A stretch of DNA of 64,000 nucleotides from Tsuneonella rigui (lineage in GTDB: Bacteria; Pseudomonadota; Alphaproteobacteria; Sphingomonadales; Sphingomonadaceae): positions 81,045 to 145,044 of the forward strand of contig NZ_RSEL01000014.1 of the NCBI RefSeq assembly GCF_003958625.1. The letters are read 5' to 3'. A model generated the notes under the pieces. It was given only the letters and a program-made list of their open reading frames with translations. It was not told where the DNA came from and did no database searches. A program made the translations under genes and the position numbers. The number at the start of each line of letters is the position of its first letter. Position 1 is the stretch's first letter. Positions 19,605-27,628 of this stretch are shown piece after piece.

Positions 19605-20507
19605 ATGGCCGCACGCGCATACTGGACCGGACAGATCAGGCTGGCGCTCGTGTCGATCCCGGTCGAAGCCTACGCCGCCACCAAGAGCGGCGCCGCGATC
19701 CAGTTCCACCAGATCCACGAGCCGAGCGGCAAGCGGATCAACTACGAGAAGGTGGTTCAAGGCATCGGCCCGGTCGATCGCGACGAGATAGTCAAGGGCT
19801 ACGAGATCTCGAAGGGCAACTACGTCCTCCTCGACGACGACGAGATCGAGGCGGTCAAGATCGAGAGCAAGCGCACGCTCGAGCTCGTCCAGTTCGTCGA
19901 CGCCAACGAGATCGACGTGTTCTACTTCGAGAAGCCCTATTACATCGTGCCTCAAGACGAGCTGGCGGAAGAGGCCTTCATCGTGCTGCGCGAGGCGCTG
20001 CGCGCGAAGAAGAAGATCGCGCTCGGCCAGCTGTCGGTGCGCGGGCGCGAACAGCTCGTCAGCCTGAAGCCGTGCGGCAAGGGCATCGTCATGGAGACGC
20101 TGCGTTACGAGGACGAGGTCAGGAAAGCGCAAACCTATTTCAAGGACATTCCCGCCACCAAGCCGGCGAAGGAGATGCTCGAACTGGCCGGTTCGCTGAT
20201 CGACCAGAAGAGCGCGCCGTTCGACGCGGGCGAGTTCCACGACCGCTATGTCGATGCACTCAAGAAGCTGGTCGAGAAGAAGGCCAAGGCCAAGGGCAAG
20301 AAGATCATCGAGGAGCCCGACGCCCCCGCGCCGCGCGGCTCCAACGTCATCGACCTGATGGCCGCGCTGAAGAACTCGGTCAGCGGCAAGGCGGCCAACG
20401 ATTCCGACGAGAAGAAGCCCGTCAAGAAGGCTTCGGCGAAGAAAGGGACCGCGAAGAAGGCCGCGCCCAAGAAGGAGTCCGCTCACAAGGCACGGAAGCG
20501 CGCCTGA
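19605..20507 (+). CDS. ku: Non-homologous end joining protein Ku
   Basis: The 300-residue protein is a bacterial Ku homodimer subunit that encircles broken DNA ends and recruits LigD. The N-terminus RAYWTGQIRLALVSIPVEAY and the core (YEKVVQG, DDDEIEAVKIESKRTLEL, YFEKPYYIVP) are typical. The C-terminal 45 residues form a Lys/Ala-rich tail (repeated KK, AKK, PKK), as in Ku proteins that use a basic extension for DNA binding. The ATG at 19605 fits the family start. It is the first gene of an operon with an MgtC-like gene (TGATG overlap) and ligD. Confidence 0.97.
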   Translation: MAARAYWTGQIRLALVSIPVEAYAATKSGAAIQFHQIHEPSGKRINYEKVVQGIGPVDRDEIVKGYEISKGNYVLLDDDEIEAVKIESKRTLELVQFVDANEIDVFYFEKPYYIVPQDELAEEAFIVLREALRAKKKIALGQLSVRGREQLVSLKPCGKGIVMETLRYEDEVRKAQTYFKDIPATKPAKEMLELAGSLIDQKSAPFDAGEFHDRYVDALKKLVEKKAKAKGKKIIEEPDAPAPRGSNVIDLMAALKNSVSGKAANDSDEKKPVKKASAKKGTAKKAAPKKESAHKARKRA

Positions 20508-20977
20508 TGGAGCTCAACGAACCGGTTCTCGTCCACTGGGTCGATACCGACGTCCTGCTGCGGATCGTCGTCGCTGCCGTGCTTGGCCTGCTGCTCGGGC
20601 TTGATCGGGAGGTGAAGGGTCGCGCTGCCGGGCTGCGAACCCACGGGCTGATATGCGTGGCCGCCGCCGCGATGACGGTGTCGATGATCTCGCTCTACAA
20701 TCAACTCGGCGGCGATGGCGCAGACGTGCTCCGCATCTTCGAGGCGACCGGATCCTTCATCGGCATCGTCGGCGCCGGGCTGATCGTGTTCAGCAAGGGG
20801 CGGGTCAAGAACCTGACCACGGCGGCGCACCTGTGGCTGACCGCCGTCGTGGGTATCGCCTGCGGGGCCGGCCAGTGGCCGCTGGTGGCCATGCTGGCGG
20901 CGACCTCGATCGTGATGCTGACGATGCTCGGCGTGCTGGCGCGCCGGTACTGGCCTGACGAGGACTTCACCCAATGA
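20507..20977 (+). CDS. MgtC/SapB-family membrane protein
   Basis: The 156-residue protein has four to five membrane helices and the MgtC core LLGLLLGLDREVKGRAAGLRTHGLICVAAAAM with the conserved Arg/Gly block. It lacks the ~80-residue C-terminal ACT-like domain of Salmonella MgtC, so it belongs to the short SapB-like group. Functions proposed for the family include control of the F-ATP synthase and adaptation to low Mg. It is tightly placed inside the ku-ligD operon, overlapping ku by one base and ligD by four (ATGA). Confidence 0.88.
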   Translation: MELNEPVLVHWVDTDVLLRIVVAAVLGLLLGLDREVKGRAAGLRTHGLICVAAAAMTVSMISLYNQLGGDGADVLRIFEATGSFIGIVGAGLIVFSKGRVKNLTTAAHLWLTAVVGIACGAGQWPLVAMLAATSIVMLTMLGVLARRYWPDEDFTQ

Positions 20978-23541
20978 GCAAGACCCGCGCGAAAGCGGCG
21001 GACCCGCTCAAGGAATACAACGCCAAACGCGACTTTAAGAAGACCGCCGAACCTGCAGGTAAGCGCGCGGCTAGCTCGGCGAGCAAGGAAGGCGGGCGGC
21101 TGGTGGTGCAGAAGCACGACGCTACGCGCCTGCACTGGGACTTGCGGCTTGAGGCGGATGGCGTGTTGAAGTCGTGGGCGGTGACCAAGGGCCCCAGCCC
21201 CGATCCCGATATCAAACGCCTCGCGGTGCAGACCGAGGACCATCCGATGTCCTACGGCGACTTCGAAGGCTCGATCCCCAAGGGCGAGTATGGCGGCGGC
21301 ACGGTGATGCTGTGGGACCGCGGCACGTGGGAGCCGGTCGAGGGCAAGAGCTGGAAGGACCTCGCCAAGGGCCACCTCCACTTCCGCTGCGACGGCGAGC
21401 GGATGAAGGGCGAATGGCTGCTGATCCGTTTGAAGCGCCGCCCGGGCGAGAAACGCGACAACTGGCTGCTGCGCAAGATCCAGGACGAATACGCCGAGCC
21501 GGGCGACCCGCTGGTCGAACACGCGCTGACCAGCGTGCTCACCGGCCGCTCGATGGCGGAGATCGCCTCCGATGCCGAAGGTTCGCACTCCTTGAAGGGC
21601 AAGCGCGGCGATACCTTCGTCAAGGAGATGGAAAAGGCGGCCAAGCACAACGCCAGGAAGGCCAAGCCCAAGGCAGCGAAGAAGCCCGGCAAGCCGCCCA
21701 GGTTCCGCGAACCGCAGCTCGCCACGCTGGTGGATAGCGTACCGGCGGGAAACCGCTGGATGCACGAGATCAAATTCGACGGCTACCGCGCGATGATCGC
21801 GGCGACGGGCAGCGACGTGCGCGTTTACACCCGCAAGGGGCTAGACTGGTCGGACAAGTTCGGGCCGCTGGTGCAGGCACTCGCCGAGCTCGACCTCCCG
21901 CCGTGCCTGATCGACGGCGAGATCGTGGCCTACGACGCGCAAGGGAATCCCGATTTCTCCTCGTTGCAGGCGGTGCTCAAGCGCGGGCACGGGTCGCAGA
22001 AGGCAAGCGACAACCTCTCGTTCCACGCGTTCGACCTGCTCGAAGTCAACGGCGAGGATTTGACGCGCCTGCCCAACATCGAGCGCAAGGAGCGGCTCGA
22101 GGCGCTGCTCAAGGCCGCGCAGCCGCCGATCCACGTCGCCGACCACGTGATCGGCGCGGGCGAGAAGCTGTTCAAAACGATGTGCGACGCGGGCCAGGAA
22201 GGGATCATCTCGAAGGCGATCGACGCGCCCTATCGTTCGACCCGGAGCAAGAGCTGGGTGAAGGTCAAGTGCACCCGGCGGCAGGAATTCGTCATCATCG
22301 GGTGGAAGAAGTCCGACAAAGCGGGTCGGCCGTTCTCCTCGATCCTGTTGGCGCAGAACGAGGGCGGCAAGCTGGTCTACAAGGGCAATGTCGGCACCGG
22401 GTTCAACCAGGAGACGCTGATGGACCTCGCCGAGCGGTTTGCGAAGCTCAAGACCGACAAGGCGCCCGCCGAGGTTGACCGCCCGTCACGCCGCGGGGTC
22501 ACCTGGATCAAGCCCAAGCTGGTCGCCGAGATCGCCTTCGCCGAGTTCACCGGCCCCACGAGCGAGAGTGGGGGCGGCAACGTGCGCCATGGCAGCTTCC
22601 TCGGCCTGCGCGGCGACAAGAAGGCGGAGGAGGTCGTGCCCGAAGTCGCGCAGGAAGCGCCCGCAGCGGAGCCGGTGGAAGAGCTGGTCAAGATCTCCAA
22701 CCGCGACCGGGTGATCTTCCCCGAAAGCGGCGAGACCAAGGGCCAGCTCGCCGACTACTATCAGGCGATCGCGCCGCTGATGCTGCCGTGGGCGGCGTTC
22801 CGCCCGGTGAGCCTGGTGCGCTGCCCGCAGGGGCGCGGGAAAAAGTGCTTCTTCCAAAAGCACGACAGCGGGTCGTTCGGCCCCTCGGTCCACCACGTCC
22901 CGATCCGCGAGAAGGACGGCGACATGGAGGATTACCTCTATGTCGAGGATGCCGCGGGCCTGCTCACCTGCGTGCAGATGGGCACGATCGAATTCCACGG
23001 CTGGGGCTCGCGCACCGCCGACGTGGAGGCGCCCGACCGGATGGTGATCGACCTCGACCCCGACGAAGGCCTCGATTTCGAGGACGTGAAGCGGGCGGCG
23101 ATCGATTTCCACGACCGGCTCGAGGACCTGGGCCTCGTCAGCTACGCGATGCTCTCAGGCGGCAAGGGAGTCCATGTGGTCATCCCGCTCACCCCCGGCC
23201 ATTCGTGGGACCAGCACAAGGACTTCTCCAAGCGCTTCGCCGAGGCGATGGCGATCGCCGAGCCCGACCGCTTCGTCTCGAACATGAGCAAGGCGAAGCG
23301 GGTGGGGAAGATTTTCATCGACTACCTGCGCAACCAGCGCGGCTCGACCGCCGTGCTGCCCTACTCCGCCCGCGCCCGCGCCGGCGCGCCGGTGGCGGTT
23401 CCGGTGACGTGGGACGAGCTACCGGGCTTTCCCTCGGCGCACGAGTTCTCGATTGCGGACGCCGCCAAGCTGCTGGAGCGGGCGAAAGCCAAGGAGCTGC
23501 ACGGCTGGGGCTTCGCCGAGCAGTCGCTGCCGGATATCTGA
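20974..23541 (+). CDS. ligD: ATP-dependent DNA ligase D
   Basis: The 855-residue multidomain enzyme has the Pseudomonas-type order. First is a 3'-phosphoesterase domain at ~20-190, with the metal-binding HDATRLHWDLRLE motif (His48, His54, Asp56). Next is an ATP-dependent ligase domain at ~220-540, with nucleotidyl lysine Lys267 in KFDGYR. Last is an AEP primase/polymerase domain at ~570-850, with DLD metal ligands Asp693 and Asp695 and the SGGKGVHVVIP motif. It processes, fills and seals double-strand breaks brought together by Ku. It is the last gene of the ku operon, and a pair of palindromic repeats follows it. Confidence 0.97.
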   Translation: MSKTRAKAADPLKEYNAKRDFKKTAEPAGKRAASSASKEGGRLVVQKHDATRLHWDLRLEADGVLKSWAVTKGPSPDPDIKRLAVQTEDHPMSYGDFEGSIPKGEYGGGTVMLWDRGTWEPVEGKSWKDLAKGHLHFRCDGERMKGEWLLIRLKRRPGEKRDNWLLRKIQDEYAEPGDPLVEHALTSVLTGRSMAEIASDAEGSHSLKGKRGDTFVKEMEKAAKHNARKAKPKAAKKPGKPPRFREPQLATLVDSVPAGNRWMHEIKFDGYRAMIAATGSDVRVYTRKGLDWSDKFGPLVQALAELDLPPCLIDGEIVAYDAQGNPDFSSLQAVLKRGHGSQKASDNLSFHAFDLLEVNGEDLTRLPNIERKERLEALLKAAQPPIHVADHVIGAGEKLFKTMCDAGQEGIISKAIDAPYRSTRSKSWVKVKCTRRQEFVIIGWKKSDKAGRPFSSILLAQNEGGKLVYKGNVGTGFNQETLMDLAERFAKLKTDKAPAEVDRPSRRGVTWIKPKLVAEIAFAEFTGPTSESGGGNVRHGSFLGLRGDKKAEEVVPEVAQEAPAAEPVEELVKISNRDRVIFPESGETKGQLADYYQAIAPLMLPWAAFRPVSLVRCPQGRGKKCFFQKHDSGSFGPSVHHVPIREKDGDMEDYLYVEDAAGLLTCVQMGTIEFHGWGSRTADVEAPDRMVIDLDPDEGLDFEDVKRAAIDFHDRLEDLGLVSYAMLSGGKGVHVVIPLTPGHSWDQHKDFSKRFAEAMAIAEPDRFVSNMSKAKRVGKIFIDYLRNQRGSTAVLPYSARARAGAPVAVPVTWDELPGFPSAHEFSIADAAKLLERAKAKELHGWGFAEQSLPDI

Positions 23542-23559
23542 CCCAGCCCCACAACCAAC

Positions 23560-23644
23560 CGTCACCCCGGACTTGATCCGGGGTGGTGCTGCCTTTGCGA
23601 CATCGGCAAGAAAAGCACTGGCCCGGATCAAGTCCGGGCTGACG
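23560..23644. repeat. REP-like palindromic repeat pair, locus A
   Basis: A 36-base unit at 23560-23595 begins CGTCACCCCGGACTTGATCC; its core CCCCGGA-cttga-TCCGGGG can form a hairpin. The same 36 bases recur exactly at 25372-25407. A diverged inverted copy follows at about 23611-23644 with core GCCCGGATCAAGTCCGGGC. The pair fills the gap between the convergent ends of ligD and the SDR gene, a typical position for REP/BIME elements. Confidence 0.85.
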
Positions 23645-23672
23645 AAGAGTGTTAGCTAAGGCCCTTGGGGTG

Positions 23673-24461
23673 TCAGCTGAGACCCTTCGCAAAATCCATC
23701 CGCCCTGCATCTCCCACCGAGCTGCCGCCATCGACGTCTAGGATCGTGCCGGTGATGTAAGTCGCCGCCGGCGAACACAGGAACGCCGCGGCATCGGCGA
23801 TCTCCTCGATCTCTCCCCAGCGCTTCAAAGGGATGCGCGCCTCGCTCGCCTCGCGCATGCCGGGCGGGGAGAGGCGCTCCATGCCCTCGGTCCCGGCGAT
23901 CGGCCCGGGCGAGATTCCGTTGACGCGCACGTCCGGCCCCCACTCGATGGCGAGGGTGCGAACCACTTGGTTGACCCCCGCTTTCGCCGCGCAGGCGTGG
24001 ATCTGCAGCGCCATCGCCTGGTCCGCCTGCCCGGCGGTGATCGCGATCAGTGAGGCGCCGGGCCGGTTGAGCAGGTCATGACACGCGCGCAGCGTGTTGA
24101 AGGTGCCGAGGAGGTCGATGTCGACCACCGTCTTGAACGCGTTGGCCGACATGCCGAGCGCGGGCGCCAGGAAATTGCCCGCCGCGCCGGCGACGACGAT
24201 GTCGAGCGGCCCGAAGTCGCCCGCGGTCTGTTCCAGCGCAGCGCGGATCGCGGCGAAATCGCGCACGTCGGCCGACAGCCCCAGCGCGTCTGGACCGATC
24301 GCTCCAGCGGCCCGCGCCGCTTTGTCCGGATCGCGCCCGCACACTGCGACCTTGGCGCCCAATTGCGCGATCCGCTTGGCGATGCCGAGGTTGATCCCGC
24401 TGGTCCCGCCGGCGACGAACGCCACCTTGCCCTCGAGCAGCCCGTCCCGGAATGTCGTCAT
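23673..24461 (-). CDS. SDR-family 2,4-dienoyl-CoA reductase-like oxidoreductase
   Basis: The 262-residue short-chain dehydrogenase has GGTSGINLGIA at the cofactor-binding loop (NADPH-type context VCGRD). It lacks the classical YxxxK; AAKAG occupies the lysine position, as in peroxisomal/bacterial 2,4-dienoyl-CoA reductases, whose C-terminal EWGPDVRVNGISPGPI block it shares. Such enzymes reduce dienoyl-CoA intermediates from unsaturated fatty acids. The ATG at 24461 was preferred over 24467 because GGGAGAG then sits six bases upstream. It is divergent from another SDR gene with 58 bases between. Confidence 0.8.
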   Translation of the reverse strand: MTTFRDGLLEGKVAFVAGGTSGINLGIAKRIAQLGAKVAVCGRDPDKAARAAGAIGPDALGLSADVRDFAAIRAALEQTAGDFGPLDIVVAGAAGNFLAPALGMSANAFKTVVDIDLLGTFNTLRACHDLLNRPGASLIAITAGQADQAMALQIHACAAKAGVNQVVRTLAIEWGPDVRVNGISPGPIAGTEGMERLSPPGMREASEARIPLKRWGEIEEIADAAAFLCSPAATYITGTILDVDGGSSVGDAGRMDFAKGLS

Positions 24462-24519
24462 CGGCATCTCTCCCTTGCGCGCGCCCGGCGGCAGCGTAGC
24501 CTGCCCAGAGGAGGATGCA

Positions 24520-25269
24520 ATGACGCCCGATCCGCTGTTCGATTTCACCGGCAAGGTCGCCCTGGTCACCGGCGGCAGCCGCGGCTTGGGGCGCGAGATG
24601 GTGCTCGCGCTCGCCCAGCGCGGCGCGGACGTGGTGATCGCCAGCCGCAAGCAGGACGCCTGCGACATAGTGGCGGAGGAAGTGAGCACGATGGGCCGCC
24701 GCGCGCTCGCCCATGCCGCGCACTGCGGGCGATGGGGCGAGATCGATGCGCTGATCGAGGCGGCCTACGGCGAATTCGGCCGGGTCGATATCCTCATCAA
24801 CAACGCCGGCATGGGACCGGCAATGCCGAGCCACGAGGTGTCCGAGGCGCTGTTCGACAGCGTGCTCAACCTCAATTTCAAAGGCCCGTTTCGCCTCGCC
24901 AGCCAGGTCGCGCACCGCATGGCGCAAGGCGATGGCGGCGTCATCGTCAACGTCAGCAGCACCGCCTCGCTGCGGGCGATCCCGCAGGTCGTGCCCTATG
25001 CCGGGGCCAAGGCCGCGGTGAACGCGATGACCGTCAGCCTCGCCGCCGAGTACGCGCCCAAGGTCCGGGTCAATGCGCTCATCCCCGGTCCCTTCCTGAC
25101 CGACATCGCCAACGCCTGGAGCGAGGACGCGCGGCGTGAGCAGCCCGTAGCGCTCGGCCGTCCGGGCGAACCGGCGGAGATCGTCACCGCCGCGCTGATG
25201 CTGGCGAGTCCGGCGTCGAGCTACACCACCGGTGCGCTGGTGCAGGTCGATGGAGGGCCGCGATACTAA
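24520..25269 (+). CDS. SDR-family NAD(P)-dependent oxidoreductase
   Basis: The 249-residue classical SDR has TGGSRGLG near residue 18, NNAGMG near residue 90, a catalytic Ser in VNVSSTAS, YAGAK as the YxxxK motif, and the closing QVDGGPRY. GAGGAGG lies five bases before the ATG. Its substrate cannot be inferred from sequence. The neighbouring genes point to acyl-CoA or hydroxyacyl metabolism. It is followed by a strong hairpin and the second repeat locus. Confidence 0.88.
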   Translation: MTPDPLFDFTGKVALVTGGSRGLGREMVLALAQRGADVVIASRKQDACDIVAEEVSTMGRRALAHAAHCGRWGEIDALIEAAYGEFGRVDILINNAGMGPAMPSHEVSEALFDSVLNLNFKGPFRLASQVAHRMAQGDGGVIVNVSSTASLRAIPQVVPYAGAKAAVNAMTVSLAAEYAPKVRVNALIPGPFLTDIANAWSEDARREQPVALGRPGEPAEIVTAALMLASPASSYTTGALVQVDGGPRY

Positions 25270-25294
25270 CCCCACAAAGTAGTACTTTGCGGGG
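25270..25294. terminator. Hairpin after the SDR gene
   Basis: A near-perfect inverted repeat of 12-base arms around one central base (CCCCACAAAGTA and TACTTTGCGGGG, one mismatch) starts directly after the SDR stop. There is no strong T-tract, so it could be a terminator or an RNA-stabilising stem. Confidence 0.5.
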
Positions 25295-25305
25295 ACCCCG
25301 GACGA

Positions 25306-25407
25306 AGGAAAAGCACCGCCCCCGGATCAAGTCCGGGGCGACGGAGAACATAGGGCAGCAATCGCACTCAACGTCACCCCGGACTTGATCCGGGGTGGTG
25401 CTGCCTT
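25306..25407. repeat. REP-like palindromic repeat pair, locus B
   Basis: This locus holds an inverted copy with core CCCCGGATCAAGTCCGGGG at 25320-25338 and a direct copy at 25372-25407. The direct copy is identical over 36 bases to the one at 23560-23595. The pair again lies between convergent gene ends (SDR and acyl-CoA dehydrogenase), with opposite order of the two orientations compared with locus A. Confidence 0.85.
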
Positions 25408-25412
25408 CCTGC

Positions 25413-26576
25413 CTACATCGACCGCGCGATCAGCATCTTCATGATCTCGTTCGAGCCGCCGAAAATCCGCGTGATGCGGCTGTCGCGGAACATCTTCGCG
25501 ATGGGATACTCGTTGATGTAGCCCCAGCCGCCGTGGAACTGCAGGCACTTGTCGACCACTTCGCCCTGCAGCTCGGTCAGCCAGTACTTCGCCATCGAGG
25601 CGGTGGTGACGTCCAATTCGCCGCGAAGCAGCTTGGCGATGCAGTCGTTGACGAACACCTTGGCCGCGGTGCCGCGCGCCTTCAGATCGGCGAGCACGAA
25701 CTGGGTGTTCTGGAAGTCCCAGATGGTCTTGCCGAACGCCTTGCGCTGCTTGACGTATTCGACGGTGGTATCGAGCGCTTTCTCGATGGTCATCATCGCG
25801 CCGATCGCGATTGACAGTCGCTCCTGCGGCAGCTCGCCCATGAGCTGGTAGAAGCCCTTGCCCTCGACCCCGCCGAGCACGCTATCGGCGGGCAAGTACA
25901 CGTCGTCGAAGAACAGCTCGCTGGTGTCGGCGGCGTCCTGGCCGATCTTGTCGAGCTTCTTGCCGCGCCGGAACCCCTCGGCCCCGTCGGTCTCGAGGCA
26001 CATCAGGCTGATCCCCTTGTGCCCCTCGGTGGGATCGGTCTTGGCGACGACGATGATGAAGTTGGCGAGCTGCCCACTGGAGATGAAGGTCTTGGCGCCA
26101 TTTAGGCGGTAGCCGTTGCCGTCCTTGGTGGCGGTGGTGGTGATGGCCTGAAGGTCCGAACCGACGCCCGGCTCGGTCATCGCGATCGCGCTGATCATCT
26201 CGCCGGAGACCAGCTTGGGCAGCCATTTCTTCTTCTGCTCCTCGGTCCCGTGACGGACGAGGTAGGGCAGGATGATGCAGTTGTGTAAGCTGGAGGCGAA
26301 CCCGTCGACGCCCTTCTCGGCCTGCTGGTCGAGCAGCACGAGATCGTGGCGGAAGTCGCCGCCGTGGCCTCCGTATTCGACCGGCACCGTCATTCCGAGC
26401 AGGCCCGCCTGACCGGCCTCTTCCCAGAACGCGCGTTCGACCATCCCGTCCTCGCGCCACTTCTCCACCCGCTTCTGCGGCGCATGCTGTTCGAAGAACT
26501 TGCCCACCGCGTCGCGGAACACGGCGATCTCCTCGTCCTGCATGAACTCGGGATCGGGAACGTCGATGACGGGCAT
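25413..26576 (-). CDS. Acyl-CoA dehydrogenase (LCAD/IVD-like)
   Basis: The 387-residue flavoprotein has the three family domains. FAD/substrate motifs AIAMTEPGVGSDLQAI, FITSG-type (FISSGQLANFIIVV) and HGGWGYINEYPIAKMFRDSRI are clear. The usual MCAD-type Glu before the C-terminal GG(S/T) is replaced by Gly (IFGGSNEI). Instead MGELPQERL has Glu at the helix-G position used as catalytic base by long-chain and isovaleryl enzymes. It catalyses alpha,beta-dehydrogenation of acyl-CoA with electrons going to ETF. It is divergent from the alpha/beta hydrolase, with a LiuR-like site between them. Confidence 0.92.
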   Translation of the reverse strand: MPVIDVPDPEFMQDEEIAVFRDAVGKFFEQHAPQKRVEKWREDGMVERAFWEEAGQAGLLGMTVPVEYGGHGGDFRHDLVLLDQQAEKGVDGFASSLHNCIILPYLVRHGTEEQKKKWLPKLVSGEMISAIAMTEPGVGSDLQAITTTATKDGNGYRLNGAKTFISSGQLANFIIVVAKTDPTEGHKGISLMCLETDGAEGFRRGKKLDKIGQDAADTSELFFDDVYLPADSVLGGVEGKGFYQLMGELPQERLSIAIGAMMTIEKALDTTVEYVKQRKAFGKTIWDFQNTQFVLADLKARGTAAKVFVNDCIAKLLRGELDVTTASMAKYWLTELQGEVVDKCLQFHGGWGYINEYPIAKMFRDSRITRIFGGSNEIMKMLIARSM

Positions 26577-26645
26577 GGGGAGGTCCTCTCGTTGATTCTT
26601 GTGTTGGCCCGAGCGTATCAGCCGGGTAGCGATCCGCAACCGAAT

Positions 26646-26661
26646 TTTCCGCTTACGTAAA
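26646..26661. promoter_or_regulatory. LiuR-like operator candidate, copy 2
   Basis: TTTCCGCTTACGTAAA lies between the divergent acyl-CoA dehydrogenase and hydrolase genes, eight bases before the hydrolase start and overlapping its ribosome binding site. Its reverse complement shares the TTTACGT...CG..AA pattern with the sites at 3375 and 31077. It is the most degenerate of the three against them, but it contains the perfect palindrome TTACGTAA. Confidence 0.42.
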
Positions 26662-26669
26662 GGGCAACG

Positions 26670-27545
26670 ATGATCGAGCAGGGCCCCACTTCGCAGAGTT
26701 ACATCAGCCAGCGCACGCGGCTGCACTACGCCGATTGGGGCAACCCCGACGCGCCGCCGCTGATCCTGCTCCACGGCGGGCGCGATCATTGCCGCAATTG
26801 GGACTGGACCGCGCAGGCGCTGCGCGACGAGTGGCACGTAATCTGCCCCGACCTGCGCGGCCACGGCGACAGCGAGTGGAACAACAACGGCGTCTACAAC
26901 ACGATGGGGTACGTCTACGACGTCGCCCAGCTCGTCCACCAATTGGGCCTCGCACCGGTGACGATCGTCGCGCATTCGCTGGGCGGCAATATCTCGACCC
27001 GCTACACCGGGCTCTATCCCGACAACGTCCGCCGGCTGGTCACCATCGAGGGCCTCGGCCCCAGCCCCAAGATGATCGAGCAGCGCCGCCAGCGCCCCTA
27101 CGGCGACCAGTGGACCAGTTGGATCGACAAGAAGCGCGAGGCCTCGTCGCGCTCGGTGCGCAAGTACGCGACCTTTGAGGACTGCCTCGCGCGGATGCGG
27201 GAGGCGAACAGTTACCTCTCGGCCGAACAGGCCCGGCACCTCACGCTGCACGCAGTCATGCGCAACGAGGACGGCACCTTCAGCTGGAAGTTCGACCCCC
27301 ACCTCCACGCCTGGCCGCCCGAGGACGTGCCGACCAAGGGGCAGCAGGCGCTGTGGGGCGCGATCACCTGCCCGACGCTGATGATCTACGGCGCGGACTC
27401 GTGGGCTTCGAACCCCGAAAAGGACGGGCGGTTGCAGTACTTTGGGCCTAACGTGAAGGTCAGCGAATATGAGCGCGCCGGCCACTGGGTGCACCACGAC
27501 CGGTTCGAGGATTTCATCACCGAGGTGCGGGAGTTCATCTCTTAG
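26670..27545 (+). CDS. Alpha/beta-fold hydrolase
   Basis: The 291-residue protein has the oxyanion loop LLHGGRDHCRNWDW, the nucleophile elbow AHSLGGN with Ser103, an acid near IYGADSWASN and the catalytic His in ERAGHWVHHDR close to the C-terminus. It is a cytosolic esterase/thioesterase or epoxide hydrolase-type enzyme with unknown substrate. It is divergent from the acyl-CoA dehydrogenase, and the shared operator suggests they work together. Confidence 0.85.
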   Translation: MIEQGPTSQSYISQRTRLHYADWGNPDAPPLILLHGGRDHCRNWDWTAQALRDEWHVICPDLRGHGDSEWNNNGVYNTMGYVYDVAQLVHQLGLAPVTIVAHSLGGNISTRYTGLYPDNVRRLVTIEGLGPSPKMIEQRRQRPYGDQWTSWIDKKREASSRSVRKYATFEDCLARMREANSYLSAEQARHLTLHAVMRNEDGTFSWKFDPHLHAWPPEDVPTKGQQALWGAITCPTLMIYGADSWASNPEKDGRLQYFGPNVKVSEYERAGHWVHHDRFEDFITEVREFIS

Positions 27546-27628
27546 TTGAGCTTCCCTTCGGGTTGATTTAGGTTGCAAAAGCGGGCCGGCTCTCCAAGTT
27601 TCGCCTTACCGCGGCGGAGAGACCCTGC

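Noticed and set aside
25413..26576. Acyl-CoA dehydrogenase at 25.4 kb as catalytically dead because Gly replaces the MCAD-type Glu
   Set aside because: The PQERL segment supplies Glu at the helix-G position used by long-chain and isovaleryl-type enzymes.
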